34,532 nucleotides of DNA from an uncultured Bacteroidales bacterium (lineage in GTDB: Bacteria; Bacteroidota; Bacteroidia; Bacteroidales; Paludibacteraceae). How positions within the stretch are numbered: the first letter of the stretch is position 1; every line of letters starts with the position of its first letter. Position numbers and translations under genes: made by a program. The stretch is taken from NCBI GenBank assembly GCA_900316845.1, contig ONEG01000023.1, forward strand, positions 1-34,532. The letters are read 5' to 3'. Below the pieces are notes generated by a model. That model saw only the letters and a list, made by a program, of their open reading frames with translations. It did not search any database and had not been told where the DNA came from. Below are positions 8,801 to 18,321 of the stretch, piece after piece.

Positions 8801-10309
8801 CGCGTAGTAGTAGGCGGACGAAAAGGGCTGACCTACGTACTCCTCCGCTGCGCCGCGCAAAACGCATCGCTCACTCTGCCATGGACCGGCGCACGGTACA
8901 CAATTGCTGAGGATACTATCATCATGGACACGACGGCGATTCTCTTCCCGAACGTCCATCTGACAGACGTAGAGGGCAACAAAGTGGAGGTGAACGGAGG
9001 TGTTTATCATGACCAGTTCAAAGATTTCACGCTGGATCTGCACGTCGATGCGCACGATGCGCTGGTGTTTGACAACAACAAGAAAGGCGAGATGCTGCAA
9101 GGTTCTGTCTATGCGACAGGTCACGTGGATGTGACGGGTAACGAAGATGATATCCTGGTCTTCGCAGATGCAACAACATCCAAGAACTCGCGGTTCAGGC
9201 TAAGTATCGACAACGTGTCTTCAGCTTACGAATCAGCATTCGTGCATTTCGTTGAGCACCCGGAGTTGGCAAAAGTGGACACGGCACAAGAGAGCGATCT
9301 GGACAATATCGATGTAGCAGCGCCGGTACATGAGATTGACTCTACGATCTTCAAGAGAGCCGGTAGATGTCTGGTCAAACTGAATCTGGAAGTTAATCCG
9401 ATGCTGAATTTCCAATTAGTCTTAGGCGAACGGAACGGAGATATTATTCAGGCAAGAGGTAGCGGAGCGTTGCAGTTAGCATACGACACGCAGACAGGCG
9501 ATGTATCGCTCTTGGGTACATACGACATTGACCAAGGCACCCTCTCCTACACCATCGCTAACATGATCCGCAAAGAGTTCACGGTAGGCGAAGGATCGAC
9601 GATCGCCTTCTCAGGCGACGCGACAAACCCGCAGCTGAACGTCACGGCTAAGTACCGCGTGACGGCGAACCTGCGCGACCTGTTTGGCAGCGATGCGGAC
9701 CAGTTAGCCACCTCGCGAAGCAATATCCCGGTGATGACCTGTCTGCACATGACCGGCACGCTCAATAACCCGATCTTGTCATTCTCGTTAGAGTTCCCAC
9801 TGTCCGATCAGGCAATCCAGCAACAGGTACGGCAAGTGATCAACACCGACGAGATGCTGATGAGGCAGGTGATTTATCTGTTGGTCTTCAACCGCTTCTT
9901 CACGCCGGATTACATGTCCAACACGCAGTACGCGACGCTGAACTCCACCTATTCCCTGTTGTCCTCGACCGTGACGAGCCAAATTAACGCATGGTTGTCC
10001 AAACTGACGGACATGCTGACGCTCGGCGTTGCTATCCGAAGAGACGGAGAGGGAGCTAATGCCAGCTCCGAATACGAGGCGCAGTTCCAGTTACAGCCTG
10101 TTGATCGGCTCGTGATCAACGGCAATGTAGGATACCGGTATAACGACATCTCCAACCAGCCCTTCTTCGGCGATCTGGACGTAGAGGTCAAACTGACGGA
10201 GGATGGTCAGCTTCGTATGAAGGGCTACACCCATACTGTGGATAAGTATTCTCTCCGCCAAGCCTCCACCATCCAAGGTGTCGGCTTCATCTGGAAGAAA
10301 GACTTCTAA
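5822..10309 (+). CDS. tamB: TamB-like translocation/assembly or lipid-transport protein (DUF490)
   Basis: A 1495-residue envelope protein. It starts with a short basic stretch and one hydrophobic segment (residues about 3-27, LLYILGVLLVSLVLVSGMLV), which anchors it in the inner membrane. After this come more than a thousand residues of repetitive amphipathic beta-strand sequence (LDNIRVRYE, MDLHGL, VHGDVKAHV and similar), expected to form a long hydrophobic groove across the periplasm. The C-terminal third is the conserved TamB/DUF490 domain: QLVLGERNGDIIQARGSGAL, YDIDQGTLSYTI, FTVGEGSTIAFSGDATNPQL and a beta-rich end. AsmA/TamB-family proteins are implicated in phospholipid transport to the outer membrane or in outer-membrane protein assembly. 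It is transcribed alone, with its own promoter and terminator. TamA is not adjacent. The start at 5822 fits the promoter spacing. Confidence 0.93.
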   Translation: MKRLLYILGVLLVSLVLVSGMLVCVLMSDEVETAAVRLVTAELSNILGTDAHVGAVEYRFPAKIAIKDVYLEDQQGDTLGYIGELNGHFAPLALRKGEIRFSHVRLRDAVANIYQVESEGEKVWNYQFLIDAFKSEQKKKSNPLQSLISVRDVQLDNIRVRYEEYEALLSHAEMDLHGLSADKLDAEISRMAMVVNSEMEVENLKAHVILTDSLIQIPTMMAKLPQSKLELSSIEIAVAGKDLRLTSPFKIDAQLVPADVRMIVPRFNGFKRAIALSGELDGRLDSLSVRQMEMRYNGLTILEGDIAAIGLTKTENPYLRANLTDLRASAAQIQDFLSQFYGRPVKLPAEVHRLGTIHYRGLAEGELREMTLHGAFRTALGAITTDGTLRSDSTFDHMEYDARVEGRNFRLGHLLANSKIGTVTLDVASKGKVDEGRVHGDVKAHVRKLTYNNYTYADIHLDGTYAPKRYKGSAWIRDPHLNASFDGVVDLHDVNPEINCNLRCKHFDSAPLGSELLGDQLRTRFSVAVDMSGAKADEISGYLVIDSLFLATARDSVTMQQMVLIAEADGERDKSISLTTDYLQAQLDGSFRYGDIVPAAQAMMHHYLPTAVEAPKKSWQPVEFTMKADGERLRDVQRLFKAPFTLSDHPTLRAEGRIEEDEEPWFAMRFFAPGVRAGNTPVHDLTVTLNTIDTLRHTQEAGSGLALSVSAEAMQMHTVVSTLAFRDTLLTHITLRQKAQMNELLPEGWEKLTPRELQRALSDDLSFSEKQKALLAAQRAGNYGGDLKFITHFSKYNHKPLIDLHFLPGTLLLRDSIYTLGESLLTYCAADTSVQVEQFSFEGGGQHIRANGLASRRSRDTLHVDLQKIDASYVVPFLLPVQTIMFNGLLTGQASISGVFKQAKVDTQIHIDSMGLNNCWFGDAEVALHITDSLAFHADVYRPDRKVVDLNGKALFNGSGVWELDMMADSVPLAFVNHWTSSVLTDLDGNGTGRVVVGGRKGLTYVLLRCAAQNASLTLPWTGARYTIAEDTIIMDTTAILFPNVHLTDVEGNKVEVNGGVYHDQFKDFTLDLHVDAHDALVFDNNKKGEMLQGSVYATGHVDVTGNEDDILVFADATTSKNSRFRLSIDNVSSAYESAFVHFVEHPELAKVDTAQESDLDNIDVAAPVHEIDSTIFKRAGRCLVKLNLEVNPMLNFQLVLGERNGDIIQARGSGALQLAYDTQTGDVSLLGTYDIDQGTLSYTIANMIRKEFTVGEGSTIAFSGDATNPQLNVTAKYRVTANLRDLFGSDADQLATSRSNIPVMTCLHMTGTLNNPILSFSLEFPLSDQAIQQQVRQVINTDEMLMRQVIYLLVFNRFFTPDYMSNTQYATLNSTYSLLSSTVTSQINAWLSKLTDMLTLGVAIRRDGEGANASSEYEAQFQLQPVDRLVINGNVGYRYNDISNQPFFGDLDVEVKLTEDGQLRMKGYTHTVDKYSLRQASTIQGVGFIWKKDF

Positions 10310-10313
10310 CAAA

Positions 10314-10344
10314 AACAGCGTCGTGAGTTACGACGCTGTTTTTT
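10314..10344. terminator. Bidirectional terminator between tamB and pnp
   Basis: AACAGCGTCGT (10314-10324) pairs perfectly with ACGACGCTGTT (10330-10340) over 11 bp with a 5-base loop. T-runs follow on the plus strand (after tamB) and A-runs precede it, giving a T-run on the minus strand (after pnp). The two genes converge here. Confidence 0.88.
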
Positions 10345-10349
10345 GTTGT

Positions 10350-10369
10350 ATCGACCATGTATGGTCGAT
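10350..10369. repeat. Short perfect palindrome next to the terminator
   Basis: ATCGACCAT and ATGGTCGAT face each other across GT. It stands between the bidirectional terminator and the pnp stop codon. It could be a second RNA hairpin in the pnp 3' end or a protein site; function unknown. Confidence 0.5.
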
Positions 10370-10373
10370 GTGA

Positions 10374-12632
10374 TTAGTGACGCTCAGGCTTCGGGCCACG
10401 ACGCTCAGGACGAGGTCCTCGGTCGAGTTTAGCGCCATCACGGTCACCACGGGGAGCGCGAGCAGGACGCTCGGGCTCTACGTAGCCTTCCGGTTTCTCC
10501 TTGAGGGCGCGAGCAGAGAGACGGAACTTACCGGTCTTCGGATCCACCTCCAGCAGTTTGATGCGGATGTGGTCACCCTCTTTGATTCCGGTCTCTTCCA
10601 TGGTCTCGTAACGCTTCCAATCAATCTCGGAAATGTGCAGCAGACCTTCCTTACCCGGCATGAACTCTACGAAACAGCCGTACGGCATGAGGCTCTTAAC
10701 GACCGAGTCGTACTCTTCGCCAACCTCCGGCAGAGCGACAATCGCTTTGATCTTCGCGATAGCAGCAGCCATTGCTTCACCGTTGTTGGATGCAACCTCC
10801 ACCTTGCCGCCCTTCTCATCTTCGTCGATAGAGATGACAGCTCCGGTCTCAGCCTGGATGCCTTGGATAATCTTACCGCCCGGGCCAATAACAGCACCGA
10901 TCATATCTTTCGGGATATAGAAAGAGGTGATACGCGGTGCGTGCGGTTTGAGATCAGCACGTGGAGCAGGCATGCACTCGAGGATCTTACCGAGGATGTA
11001 CATACGTGCCTCGTGCGCCTGTGCGAGCGCGTTCTCTAATATCTCATAGCTCAGACCATCTACCTTGATATCCATCTGGCAAGCGGTCAGACCGTCCTTC
11101 GTGCCGGTAGTCTTGAAGTCCATGTCGCCGAGGTGGTCCTCATCGCCGAGGATATCGCTCAGGATAGCGTAGTTCTTACCTTGGTTCTCGGAGATCAGAC
11201 CCATCGCGATACCGGAAACGGGTTTCTTCATCGGAACACCTGCGTCCATAAGGGCGAGGGTACCCGCGCAAACGGTAGCCATAGAACTGGAACCGTTGGA
11301 CTCGAGGATGTCAGAAACGACACGTACGGTATAAGGGAAGTCCTCCGGGATCATGTTCTTCAGCGCACGGCAAGCGAGGTTACCGTGACCGATCTCACGA
11401 CGTCCTACACCACGCTGAGCTTTTGCCTCACCCGTCGAGAACGGCGGGAAGTTATAGTGCAGGAGGAACTTATCGGTGCCCTGGATCAATGCCTCATCCA
11501 CGATCTTCTCATCGCGGCTCGTACCGAGAGTTACGGTCGAGAGCGACTGTGTCTCACCACGGGTGAAGATAGAGGATCCGTGAGGGCCGGGCAGGTAACC
11601 TACCTCACACCAGATCGGACGGATCTCCGTGGTCTTACGGCCATCCAGACGCTTTCCCTCATCGAGGACCGCGCGACGCATAGCCTCTTTCTCTACATCG
11701 TGATAGTAACGATCTACAAGAGCAGCTACCTCATCGATGTCGATGCCGAGTGCCTCTGCGCGGGCAGCCATGTAGTCGGCTTTCTCCGTTTTGAAATCTT
11801 CGCGAATCTGGCTAAACATCTCCTCGCGATGATGTTTGTCGGTGTCAGCAGCAGTAGCCTGCGCATAAGCGCGAGCGTAGGAGTAGTCGTGCACCGCCTG
11901 CTTCAACTCATCATCGTTCACCTCATGGCAGTACTCGCGTTTGGTCTCTTTACCGTACGCCTTCATCATCTCGTTGATCGCCAGACACTGCGGTTTGATA
12001 GCCTCGTGCGCAGCCTTGATTGCCTCCAACATAACGGACTCCGGCACCTCTTTCATCTCGCCTTCGACCATCATAATGTTGTCATACGTAGCAGCCACCA
12101 TCAACTCGAGGTCTGCATGCTCGCATTGCTCGAAGGTCGGGTTGATAACCATCTTGCCATCTACACGTGCTACACGTACCTCGCTCACCGGACCCTCGAA
12201 AGGAATATCCGAGCAAGCCAAAGCAGCTCCTGCAGCGAGTCCGGCAATGCTCTCCGGCATATCGATGCCGTCCGCCGAATACATCGTGACGTTTACGAAC
12301 GTCTCTGCGTGATAGTTAGAAGGGAAGAGGGGACGAAGGGCGCGGTCAATCAGACGCGCAATCAGGATCTCATAATCCGATGCTTTGCCCTCGCGGCGGG
12401 TAAAACCGCCCGGGAAGCGTCCTGCGGACGCAAATTTCTCCTTGTACTCTACGGTCAGGGGCATAAAGTCTGTACCCGGAACCGCATCTTTGGCGGAGCA
12501 GACAGTAGCTAAGATCATCGTGTTGCCGAGCGTCGCCATCACAGCGCCGTCAGCCTGTTTAGCCAACTTGCCTGTCTCCAGTTTGATCACTCGTCCATCG
12601 GGGAGAGCAATCTCTTTGGTTACAATATTCAT
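10374..12632 (-). CDS. pnp: Polyribonucleotide nucleotidyltransferase (PNPase)
   Basis: 752 residues. PNPase degrades RNA 3' to 5' by phosphorolysis as a ring-shaped trimer and can also add tails. The order of domains is complete: first RNase PH domain ([20 protein letters not shown], residues about 55-75), helical linker, second RNase PH domain ([25 protein letters not shown] and the catalytic block [13 protein letters not shown]), KH domain ([20 protein letters not shown]), S1 domain ([20 protein letters not shown]) and a charged Arg/Pro-rich tail. It is monocistronic here, with its own promoter and a terminator shared with tamB. The start [16 protein letters not shown] is the normal one. 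Confidence 0.98.
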   Translation of the reverse strand: MNIVTKEIALPDGRVIKLETGKLAKQADGAVMATLGNTMILATVCSAKDAVPGTDFMPLTVEYKEKFASAGRFPGGFTRREGKASDYEILIARLIDRALRPLFPSNYHAETFVNVTMYSADGIDMPESIAGLAAGAALACSDIPFEGPVSEVRVARVDGKMVINPTFEQCEHADLELMVAATYDNIMMVEGEMKEVPESVMLEAIKAAHEAIKPQCLAINEMMKAYGKETKREYCHEVNDDELKQAVHDYSYARAYAQATAADTDKHHREEMFSQIREDFKTEKADYMAARAEALGIDIDEVAALVDRYYHDVEKEAMRRAVLDEGKRLDGRKTTEIRPIWCEVGYLPGPHGSSIFTRGETQSLSTVTLGTSRDEKIVDEALIQGTDKFLLHYNFPPFSTGEAKAQRGVGRREIGHGNLACRALKNMIPEDFPYTVRVVSDILESNGSSSMATVCAGTLALMDAGVPMKKPVSGIAMGLISENQGKNYAILSDILGDEDHLGDMDFKTTGTKDGLTACQMDIKVDGLSYEILENALAQAHEARMYILGKILECMPAPRADLKPHAPRITSFYIPKDMIGAVIGPGGKIIQGIQAETGAVISIDEDEKGGKVEVASNNGEAMAAAIAKIKAIVALPEVGEEYDSVVKSLMPYGCFVEFMPGKEGLLHISEIDWKRYETMEETGIKEGDHIRIKLLEVDPKTGKFRLSARALKEKPEGYVEPERPARAPRGDRDGAKLDRGPRPERRGPKPERH

Positions 12633-12699
12633 TATTTATTCGTCATTTTTGGCCGCCGTTTGCGACCGGTTAATTTGATAAGACCCATAAAAAGTCGGA

Positions 12700-12730
12700 C
12701 AAAGGTACTGCTTTTTTTTGAGATACACAA
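12700..12730 (-). promoter_or_regulatory. Bacteroidota-type promoter of pnp
   Basis: Minus strand TTG (12730-12728), 20 bases, TACCTTTG (12707-12700), again preceded by AAAAAAGCAG. The start codon follows 68 bases later, so the mRNA has a leader of about 60 bases. Confidence 0.8.
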
Positions 12731-12767
12731 ATTTTTTTTTATTTTTCCCGAAAAAATGCAATTTAAT

Positions 12768-12798
12768 TTGCGTAAGTGCAAAAAAAGTTGTATCTTTG
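12768..12798 (+). promoter_or_regulatory. Bacteroidota-type promoter of the mla-LPS gene train
   Basis: TTG (12768-12770), 20 bases, TATCTTTG (12791-12798). It diverges from the pnp promoter and is the only canonical promoter I see before the thirteen plus-strand genes that follow. It fixes the mlaE start at 12822, because earlier in-frame starts would lie upstream of the transcript. Confidence 0.78.
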
Positions 12799-12821
12799 CA
12801 CGCTTTTTAATATACTTAGCG

Positions 12822-13559
12822 ATGCGTTTATTTCAACACATAGGCGAATACACCCTCCTAATGGGTAAAGTGTTGCGTCTTCCGGACCGGCAGCGGATGT
12901 TTTGGCGGCAGTATAGCAGGGAGTTGGAGAAACAAGGTCTGCAGAGTCTGCCGATTGTTCTGATTATCTCGGTCTTTATCGGCGCTATCCTGACTATTCA
13001 GGCAAAGACGAACACGGAGAACCCGTTGTTGCCGACCTATACGGTAGGTCTGCTGACGAGAGAGACTTTGTTGTTAGAGTTCTCAAGTACGATCCTGTGC
13101 CTCATTCTGGCAGGCAAAGTGGGATCGAATATCGCCTCGGAGATCGGTACGATGCGTATTACCGAGCAGATCGACGCGATGGAGATCATGGGCGTGAATA
13201 GCGCCAATTACCTGATTTTACCGAAGATCTTAGCGTTTGTAACGATGATGCCGATGCTGGTCATCATCTCCACGGCAGTAGGATTAGTAGGCGGATGGGC
13301 GGTAGGTGCGTTCACGGATATCATCACGGTGCACGACTATCTCATAGGCGTACAATACGCCTTCAACCCTTACTATGTATGGTACGGCATTATTAAGAGT
13401 GTAGTGTTTGCGTTCGTGATCACGAGTATGGCGAGTTACTATGGCTATTTTGCGCGCGGGGGCGCGCTGGACGTAGGACGCGCAAGTACGAACGCGGTGG
13501 TCAACAGCAATATTATGATTTTGTTCCTCGACCTGGTTTTAAGTAAGTTACTGCTATGA
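12822..13559 (+). CDS. mlaE: MlaE-type ABC transporter permease
   Basis: 245 residues from the start at 12822 (MRLFQHIGEYTLLMGKVL). MlaE is the inner-membrane permease of the MlaFEDB phospholipid transporter, which helps keep outer-membrane lipid asymmetry. The sequence shows several hydrophobic segments (PIVLIISVFIGAILTIQ, LLLEFSSTILCLILAGKVGS, FVTMMPMLVIISTAVGLVGG, a final LFLDLVLSKLLL) and the family signature AGKVGSNIASEIGTMRITEQ-IDAMEIMGVN. An in-frame extension to 12660 is possible on paper, but it would be basic, low-complexity and upstream of the promoter. The stop overlaps the mlaF start (ATGA). No MlaD (MCE protein) lies beside it in this window. Confidence 0.93.
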   Translation: MRLFQHIGEYTLLMGKVLRLPDRQRMFWRQYSRELEKQGLQSLPIVLIISVFIGAILTIQAKTNTENPLLPTYTVGLLTRETLLLEFSSTILCLILAGKVGSNIASEIGTMRITEQIDAMEIMGVNSANYLILPKILAFVTMMPMLVIISTAVGLVGGWAVGAFTDIITVHDYLIGVQYAFNPYYVWYGIIKSVVFAFVITSMASYYGYFARGGALDVGRASTNAVVNSNIMILFLDLVLSKLLL

Positions 13560-14314
13560 TTGAAGTTAAAGACGTAGTAAAGAGTTTCGACGGGAACGTG
13601 GTACTGAACCACGTGAGCACGGAGATGCGGGACGGCGAGGTGAACATGATCATCGGTCAGTCCGGCAGCGGTAAGACGGTACTGATGAAGAGCCTGATCG
13701 GTCTGCACGATGTCGATAGCGGACATATCTTATATGACGGTCGCGACTTGGCACAGATGAAGAGCAAGGATATCCGTTTGTTGCATCGGGAAGTGGGCAT
13801 GTTGTTTCAAGGCAGCGCCTTATTCGACTCCATGACGGTCATGGAGAATGTGCTCTTTCCGATGGAGATGTTCTCTCAAAAGAGCCGCGAGGAGATGCGG
13901 GAGCGCGCGGAGTTCTGTCTCCGCAGAGTAGAGATGCCTGAGCGGGTATGGAACCTCATGCCAAGCGAGATCAGCGGCGGTCAGCAGAAACGTGTAGCGA
14001 TTGCCCGGGCGATTGTCTTGGAGCCTAAGTACCTCTTCTGCGATGAACCCAACTCCGGCCTGGATCCGAGAACGAGTCTGGTGATTGATGCGCTGATACA
14101 GGATATCACAAAGGAGTATAACATCTGCACCATCGTCAACAGTCATGACATGAACTCCATCATGGAAATCGGTGATAACATCATCTTCCTCAAAGGCGGT
14201 AAGAAAGAGTGGCAAGGCTCACGCCATGAGATTATGACGAGCGATAACGAGGCACTGAACGATTTCGTCTTCGCCAGCGAGTTATTCAAGAAAGTTAAAC
14301 AAGCTAACAGTTAA
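13556..14314 (+). CDS. mlaF: MlaF-type ABC transporter ATP-binding protein
   Basis: 252 residues. It is the ATPase partner of MlaE. Walker A GQSGSGKT at residues 34-41, Q-loop in VGMLFQGSALFDSMTV, signature ISGGQQKRVAIARAI near residue 141, Walker B YLFCDEPNSGLDP and the switch His in NSHDM. The phrase QGSALFDSMTV.ENV is typical of the MlaF/Ttg2A subfamily and separates it from generic importers. It overlaps mlaE by four bases, so the two are translationally coupled, and it is followed after 11 bases by a secreted peptidase gene. Confidence 0.94.
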   Translation: MIEVKDVVKSFDGNVVLNHVSTEMRDGEVNMIIGQSGSGKTVLMKSLIGLHDVDSGHILYDGRDLAQMKSKDIRLLHREVGMLFQGSALFDSMTVMENVLFPMEMFSQKSREEMRERAEFCLRRVEMPERVWNLMPSEISGGQQKRVAIARAIVLEPKYLFCDEPNSGLDPRTSLVIDALIQDITKEYNICTIVNSHDMNSIMEIGDNIIFLKGGKKEWQGSRHEIMTSDNEALNDFVFASELFKKVKQANS

Positions 14315-14325
14315 TACAGTACGAC

Positions 14326-15789
14326 ATGAGAAAAGCATTTTTCCTTTTGATAGTATTCAGTTTGAGCCTCTCTGCGTGGGCTATCGTGCCCCCGCGCCAT
14401 ATGGCCGACAGCGCGTTTTACAACCGTCAAGTACGCCTGATGAAGCAGGCTGAAGGGATGGCGAAAGCCCCGATGCGCGAACAGGCTGTAGGAACACGCA
14501 AGATCTTTCCGCGCGTGCCGGTGATCTTGGTAAACTATCCCGACATGCGTTATCGCGTCAGCCGCGCCGACGTGGACTCGATGTTCAATGGTGTACACTT
14601 CACGAAAGACGGTGCGACGGGTTCGGTAAGGCAATATTTCCACGACCAGTCCTACGGAGAATATAATCCGCAGTTCGATATCTATGGCCCGGTGACGGTC
14701 AGCCAAAACTACGCACATTATGCGAATCGCGGTTCGGAATTGGTGTTAGAAGCGTGTGCGCTTATGAACGACTCGCTGGATTTCACGCTCTACGATACGG
14801 ATGGAAACAATAAAGTCGATCTGGTGTACTGTCTCTTTGCCGGCCCCCCCTCAAGCGACATTTCTTATATAGACCGTACATGGATCAGTAATCCGGACAA
14901 ACTTCTTTGGCCGCACTATTGGGTCATATCCAGCGCCGGCAGTTACGGGAGACCTACGGTCTTTGACGGCAAGACGATAGAGGATTACGAGATAAGCAAT
15001 GAGTTGGACGGCATGCTAAGTAACGCGACTACGACGGCGCAAGCCGGCATAGGAGTACCCTGCCATGAGTTCGGGCACGGCATGGGCCTGCCGGATATCT
15101 ACTCCACCAACGAACAAAAAGTCCATAAGACTTCCGGAGAGTGGGATATCATGGACTATGGGTGTTATAACCACGATGCCCACACGCCGCCGAGTTACTC
15201 CGCTTACGAACGATGGTTCATGGGATGGCTCGAACCGACACTCTTGAATCAGGCGGCAGATGTCACGTTGAACGAGATAAACGCCGGACAATGCGCAGCA
15301 TACATGACGGAGAACGGAAGTGCCATCACAAATATCTACAACCCCAATCCATCAACGTACTATCTGTTTGAGAACCGGCAAAAGGCAGGATGGGATGCGT
15401 ACCTGCCCGGACACGGGATGCTCATCACGAAGATCAACTATAGTTCTTCCTCTTGGACCGGCAATAAGGTCAACGTAGATGCCAACAACTTAGGTATCGA
15501 CATCCTCGAAGCGGACGGATTAACACCTTCCCAACCGGCCAACGAAGCGTACGGCAAGCCAGGCGACGCCTACCCTGCAGGCAGTACCTTGTTCACGAAG
15601 ATAACCAACTATCAGGTGACGGACATCGAAGAGGCCAACGGCGTGATCACCTTCAAGTTAAACGGCGGTATTCCGACCGGCATCGAGGAGACGAACACCT
15701 CCGATATGCCGCGAAAAATACTGCGCGATGGTCGCGTTGTGATTCTGCGCGGAGAGAAAGAATTTGATATTTTAGGCAGAGTGTTATGA
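14326..15789 (+). CDS. Secreted M6-family zinc metalloprotease
   Basis: 487 residues. Signal peptide at about residues 1-19 ([15 protein letters not shown], then IVPP). The zinc motif [11 protein letters not shown] is at residues 247-257: His247, His251 and Asp257 as likely ligands with Glu248 as the catalytic base. A Met-turn candidate, [10 protein letters not shown], follows about 25 residues later. This is the pattern of the M6 (immune inhibitor A-like) family. The last 30 residues ([20 protein letters not shown], ending LGRVL) look like a short C-terminal tail seen on many Bacteroidales exported proteins, possibly a degenerate type IX secretion signal; that is inference. It lies between mlaF and xth, and its stop overlaps the xth start by four bases, so it is part of the train. 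Confidence 0.9.
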   Translation: MRKAFFLLIVFSLSLSAWAIVPPRHMADSAFYNRQVRLMKQAEGMAKAPMREQAVGTRKIFPRVPVILVNYPDMRYRVSRADVDSMFNGVHFTKDGATGSVRQYFHDQSYGEYNPQFDIYGPVTVSQNYAHYANRGSELVLEACALMNDSLDFTLYDTDGNNKVDLVYCLFAGPPSSDISYIDRTWISNPDKLLWPHYWVISSAGSYGRPTVFDGKTIEDYEISNELDGMLSNATTTAQAGIGVPCHEFGHGMGLPDIYSTNEQKVHKTSGEWDIMDYGCYNHDAHTPPSYSAYERWFMGWLEPTLLNQAADVTLNEINAGQCAAYMTENGSAITNIYNPNPSTYYLFENRQKAGWDAYLPGHGMLITKINYSSSSWTGNKVNVDANNLGIDILEADGLTPSQPANEAYGKPGDAYPAGSTLFTKITNYQVTDIEEANGVITFKLNGGIPTGIEETNTSDMPRKILRDGRVVILRGEKEFDILGRVL

Positions 15790-16547
15790 AAATCATCAGT
15801 TATAATTTGAATGGTATCCGCTCGGCTATCGGCAAAGGATTGCTGGAGTGGTTACAGAGTGAGAGTCCGGATGTCTTCTGCATCCAGGAAAGCAAAGCGC
15901 AGCCGGAGCAGATTGACGTGATGGCATTTCAGGAGTTGGGGTATCACAGTTATATCCACTCCGCGGAGAAGAAAGGCTACTCGGGCGTGTGTATCTTCAC
16001 CAAGCAAGAGCCGGACAAAGTAGTCGTCGGCATGGGCAACCCCAAATACGACCGAGAGGGACGCGTGCTGCGCGTCGATTTCGGCGATCTGACCATCGTT
16101 GATGCCTATATCCCCAGCGGCACGACAGGCGATGTAAGACAAGATTTCAAGATGGAGTTTCTCGAGGATTTCCTCGTCTGGGTCAATGAGTTGCGTAAAG
16201 AACGACCGAACATCGTCATCTGCGGCGACTATAATATCTGCCATAAGCCGATTGACATCAATCATCCCGAGCGGCAAATCGGTGTGTCGGGTTTCTTGCC
16301 CGAAGAGCGGGAGTGGATGGATCGATGGGAAGCCAGCGGTCTGGTGGACTCCTTCCGTGTGTTTGACCAGAGTGCCGAGCGGTATAGCTGGTGGTCGTGG
16401 CGAGCAGGTGCAAGAGCAAGAAACGTGGGATGGCGGATCGACTACTTGTGGGTTAGCGAGAGCCTGCGCGGGAGACTGAAAGACGGGAAGATCCTGACCG
16501 ATGCCGTTCATTCCGACCACTGTCCGGTGATGGCAGAACTCTCGTAA
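15786..16547 (+). CDS. xth: Exodeoxyribonuclease III / AP endonuclease
   Basis: 253 residues. This enzyme cleaves abasic sites and trims 3' blocked ends in base-excision repair. It has the endonuclease/exonuclease/phosphatase fold: [11 protein letters not shown] (Asn7), IQESKAQ (metal-binding Glu35), VDAYIPSG, the active-site loop [16 protein letters not shown], and [12 protein letters not shown] at the C-terminus with the catalytic Asp-His pair. The start is fixed by the four-base overlap with the M6 peptidase gene. A DNA-repair gene inside an envelope operon has no obvious functional link to its neighbours. Confidence 0.96.
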   Translation: MKIISYNLNGIRSAIGKGLLEWLQSESPDVFCIQESKAQPEQIDVMAFQELGYHSYIHSAEKKGYSGVCIFTKQEPDKVVVGMGNPKYDREGRVLRVDFGDLTIVDAYIPSGTTGDVRQDFKMEFLEDFLVWVNELRKERPNIVICGDYNICHKPIDINHPERQIGVSGFLPEEREWMDRWEASGLVDSFRVFDQSAERYSWWSWRAGARARNVGWRIDYLWVSESLRGRLKDGKILTDAVHSDHCPVMAELS

Positions 16548-16582
16548 GGACGTAATTACGTAATCACGTGATAACGAAAAAA

Positions 16583-17329
16583 ATGGATATATTACGAACA
16601 GAACATTTGATCAAGAAATACGGCAAGAGGACCGTAGTGGATGATGTCTCTATCCGGCTGGAGCAAGGGGAGATAGTGGGTCTGCTGGGTCCTAACGGAG
16701 CCGGTAAGACGACGACGTTCTATATGACAACCGGTCTGGTGGCTGCCAATAACGGAAAGATCTTCCTCAACGACCAGAATATCACTTCGTACCCGATGTA
16801 CAAGCGGGCGAAGATGGGTATCGGCTATCTGCCGCAAGAGGCGAGTGTGTTCCGCAAGATGACCGTAGAGGATAATATCCGCTCGGTTTTGGAGTTAACG
16901 GATTTCAGCAAGGAGTACCAGGAGGAGAAGTTAGAGAGCCTAATCAAGGAGTTCAACCTGGCACACGTACGCACGAACCTCGGTGACCGCCTGAGCGGAG
17001 GCGAGAGACGAAGGACGGAGATCGCCCGGTGTCTGGCTATCGAACCGAAATTCGTCATGCTGGACGAACCCTTCGCAGGTGTCGATCCTATCGCCGTACA
17101 GGAGATTCAGGATGTCGTATGGAGGCTCAAAGACAAGAATATCGGCATCCTCATCACCGACCATAACGTGGATGAGACGCTGATGATCACCGACCGGGCG
17201 TACCTGTTGTTTGAAGGAAAGATCCTCTTCCACGGTACGCCGGAGGAGTTAGCCGCGAACCCCATCGTTCGACAGAACTACTTAGGGCGTGACTTTGAGT
17301 TGAAACGCAAAACAAGAGTGGAAGAATAA
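16583..17329 (+). CDS. lptB: LPS export ABC transporter ATP-binding protein LptB
   Basis: 248 residues from ATG 16583 ([19 protein letters not shown]). An in-frame GTG at 16568 would add five residues but gives a less typical N-terminus. LptB powers extraction of LPS from the inner membrane by LptFG and its passage along the Lpt bridge. Walker A GPNGAGKT at residues 36-43, Q-loop [20 protein letters not shown], signature [15 protein letters not shown], Walker [14 protein letters not shown], switch [17 protein letters not shown] and [13 protein letters not shown] are typical of LptB. The 35-base gap before it contains a 12-bp palindrome (ACGTAATTACGT, 16550-16561) of unknown role. Confidence 0.95.
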   Translation: MDILRTEHLIKKYGKRTVVDDVSIRLEQGEIVGLLGPNGAGKTTTFYMTTGLVAANNGKIFLNDQNITSYPMYKRAKMGIGYLPQEASVFRKMTVEDNIRSVLELTDFSKEYQEEKLESLIKEFNLAHVRTNLGDRLSGGERRRTEIARCLAIEPKFVMLDEPFAGVDPIAVQEIQDVVWRLKDKNIGILITDHNVDETLMITDRAYLLFEGKILFHGTPEELAANPIVRQNYLGRDFELKRKTRVEE

Positions 17330-17343
17330 ACGAAAGGTCATCT

Positions 17344-18321
17344 GTGCGCAAGACGATTTACATAGCATTATGTCTGTTTCTCATGGCCTGTCAGAGCGAA
17401 CGTCCGGAGATTAAAGTAGCATTACACAGTTGTGCTGTAATGCCAGTTCCTCGCGCGAGTGCGGCAGCATGTTCGCTCAACGGCAAAGGCTATATCTTCG
17501 GCGGGCGAACGCAAGACGGCACCTATCTCAATGACCTCTGGCAGTACGATCCCTCGACGGACTCTTGGACTCAAATAGACACACTCCCCGGTTCGCCGCG
17601 CGTCAAACCGCTTATGATTGCCGATGACGAAGCCTTGTATATCGGTTTGGGCTTCTCCCAAGGAAAAGTATATGACAAAGCCCCTTCACCTTATCTGAAA
17701 GATCTATGGCGTTATACTCCTTCTGATGGGAAATGGCAAGCGCTAAAGCCATGCCCAAACACCAAGACCATTAGTCCTGTCCCCTATATGGAGGAAAATA
17801 AGATTTACCTTCTCTATAGTACCGGATGGTCGTACTCCGACGAGATTAAGTACTATGATCTCGAAAAGAACCGATGGGACAGTATTATGGAAGATGGTCA
17901 CAGGGCGGCAGCGCGTTTTGCCGCTGCAGGCGGACAATGTGGAGGACGGAGTTTCTTTGGGACAGGCTTGAACAAATATAACTTACGGGAGTGGCATGAG
18001 GTCGATTTGGGCAGTAATACCTGGATCGAACGCACCTCCATCCCCGGCAAAGGAAGAAATCTGTGCGCCTATAGCGCTACAGACAGATATATCTACCTCT
18101 TTGGCGGAAGGCACTTCGCCGGCGAATATACGGGAGGAGAAGTCTTTGATGAGTATATGCGGTATAACGTAGCCGATGATCAATGGGAACGATGTGGAGC
18201 TATGCCTTGCGGCAGGGGAGAAAACATGATTGCTTTCACTATAGATAATCAGGTTTATTTCGGTCTTGGCGAAGATGAGCAAGGCCGGATGATAACGGAC
18301 GTGTATTGTATTGAAAACTAA
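17344..18321 (+). CDS. Kelch-repeat lipoprotein
   Basis: 325 residues with a GTG start. A lipoprotein signal peptide ends at Cys16 (IALCLFLMAC). Behind it are Kelch-type blade repeats: YIFGGRTQDGTYLNDLWQYD with DSWTQI, then KDLWRYTPSDGKWQAL, IKYYDLEKNRWDSI and IYLFGGRHFAGEYTGG with YMRYNVADDQWERC. Together they should fold as a beta-propeller. Such propellers bind sugars or proteins or act as sugar mutarotases; the substrate cannot be read from the sequence. It begins 14 bases after lptB and overlaps the next gene by 11 bases. A surface- or periplasm-facing anchored protein fits the envelope context. Confidence 0.85.
   Translation: MRKTIYIALCLFLMACQSERPEIKVALHSCAVMPVPRASAAACSLNGKGYIFGGRTQDGTYLNDLWQYDPSTDSWTQIDTLPGSPRVKPLMIADDEALYIGLGFSQGKVYDKAPSPYLKDLWRYTPSDGKWQALKPCPNTKTISPVPYMEENKIYLLYSTGWSYSDEIKYYDLEKNRWDSIMEDGHRAAARFAAAGGQCGGRSFFGTGLNKYNLREWHEVDLGSNTWIERTSIPGKGRNLCAYSATDRYIYLFGGRHFAGEYTGGEVFDEYMRYNVADDQWERCGAMPCGRGENMIAFTIDNQVYFGLGEDEQGRMITDVYCIEN

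Noticed and set aside
11133..12512. A 459-codon plus-strand open frame inside pnp
   Set aside because: It is antisense to a fully conserved PNPase, has no family resemblance and arises from codon bias of the real gene.
12660..12821. N-terminal extension of mlaE by 54 codons
   Set aside because: It would lie upstream of the -7 promoter box and adds a basic, Phe/Lys-rich stretch not expected in MlaE.
15852..16520. A 222-codon minus-strand frame opposite xth
   Set aside because: Antisense shadow of a conserved exonuclease III gene.
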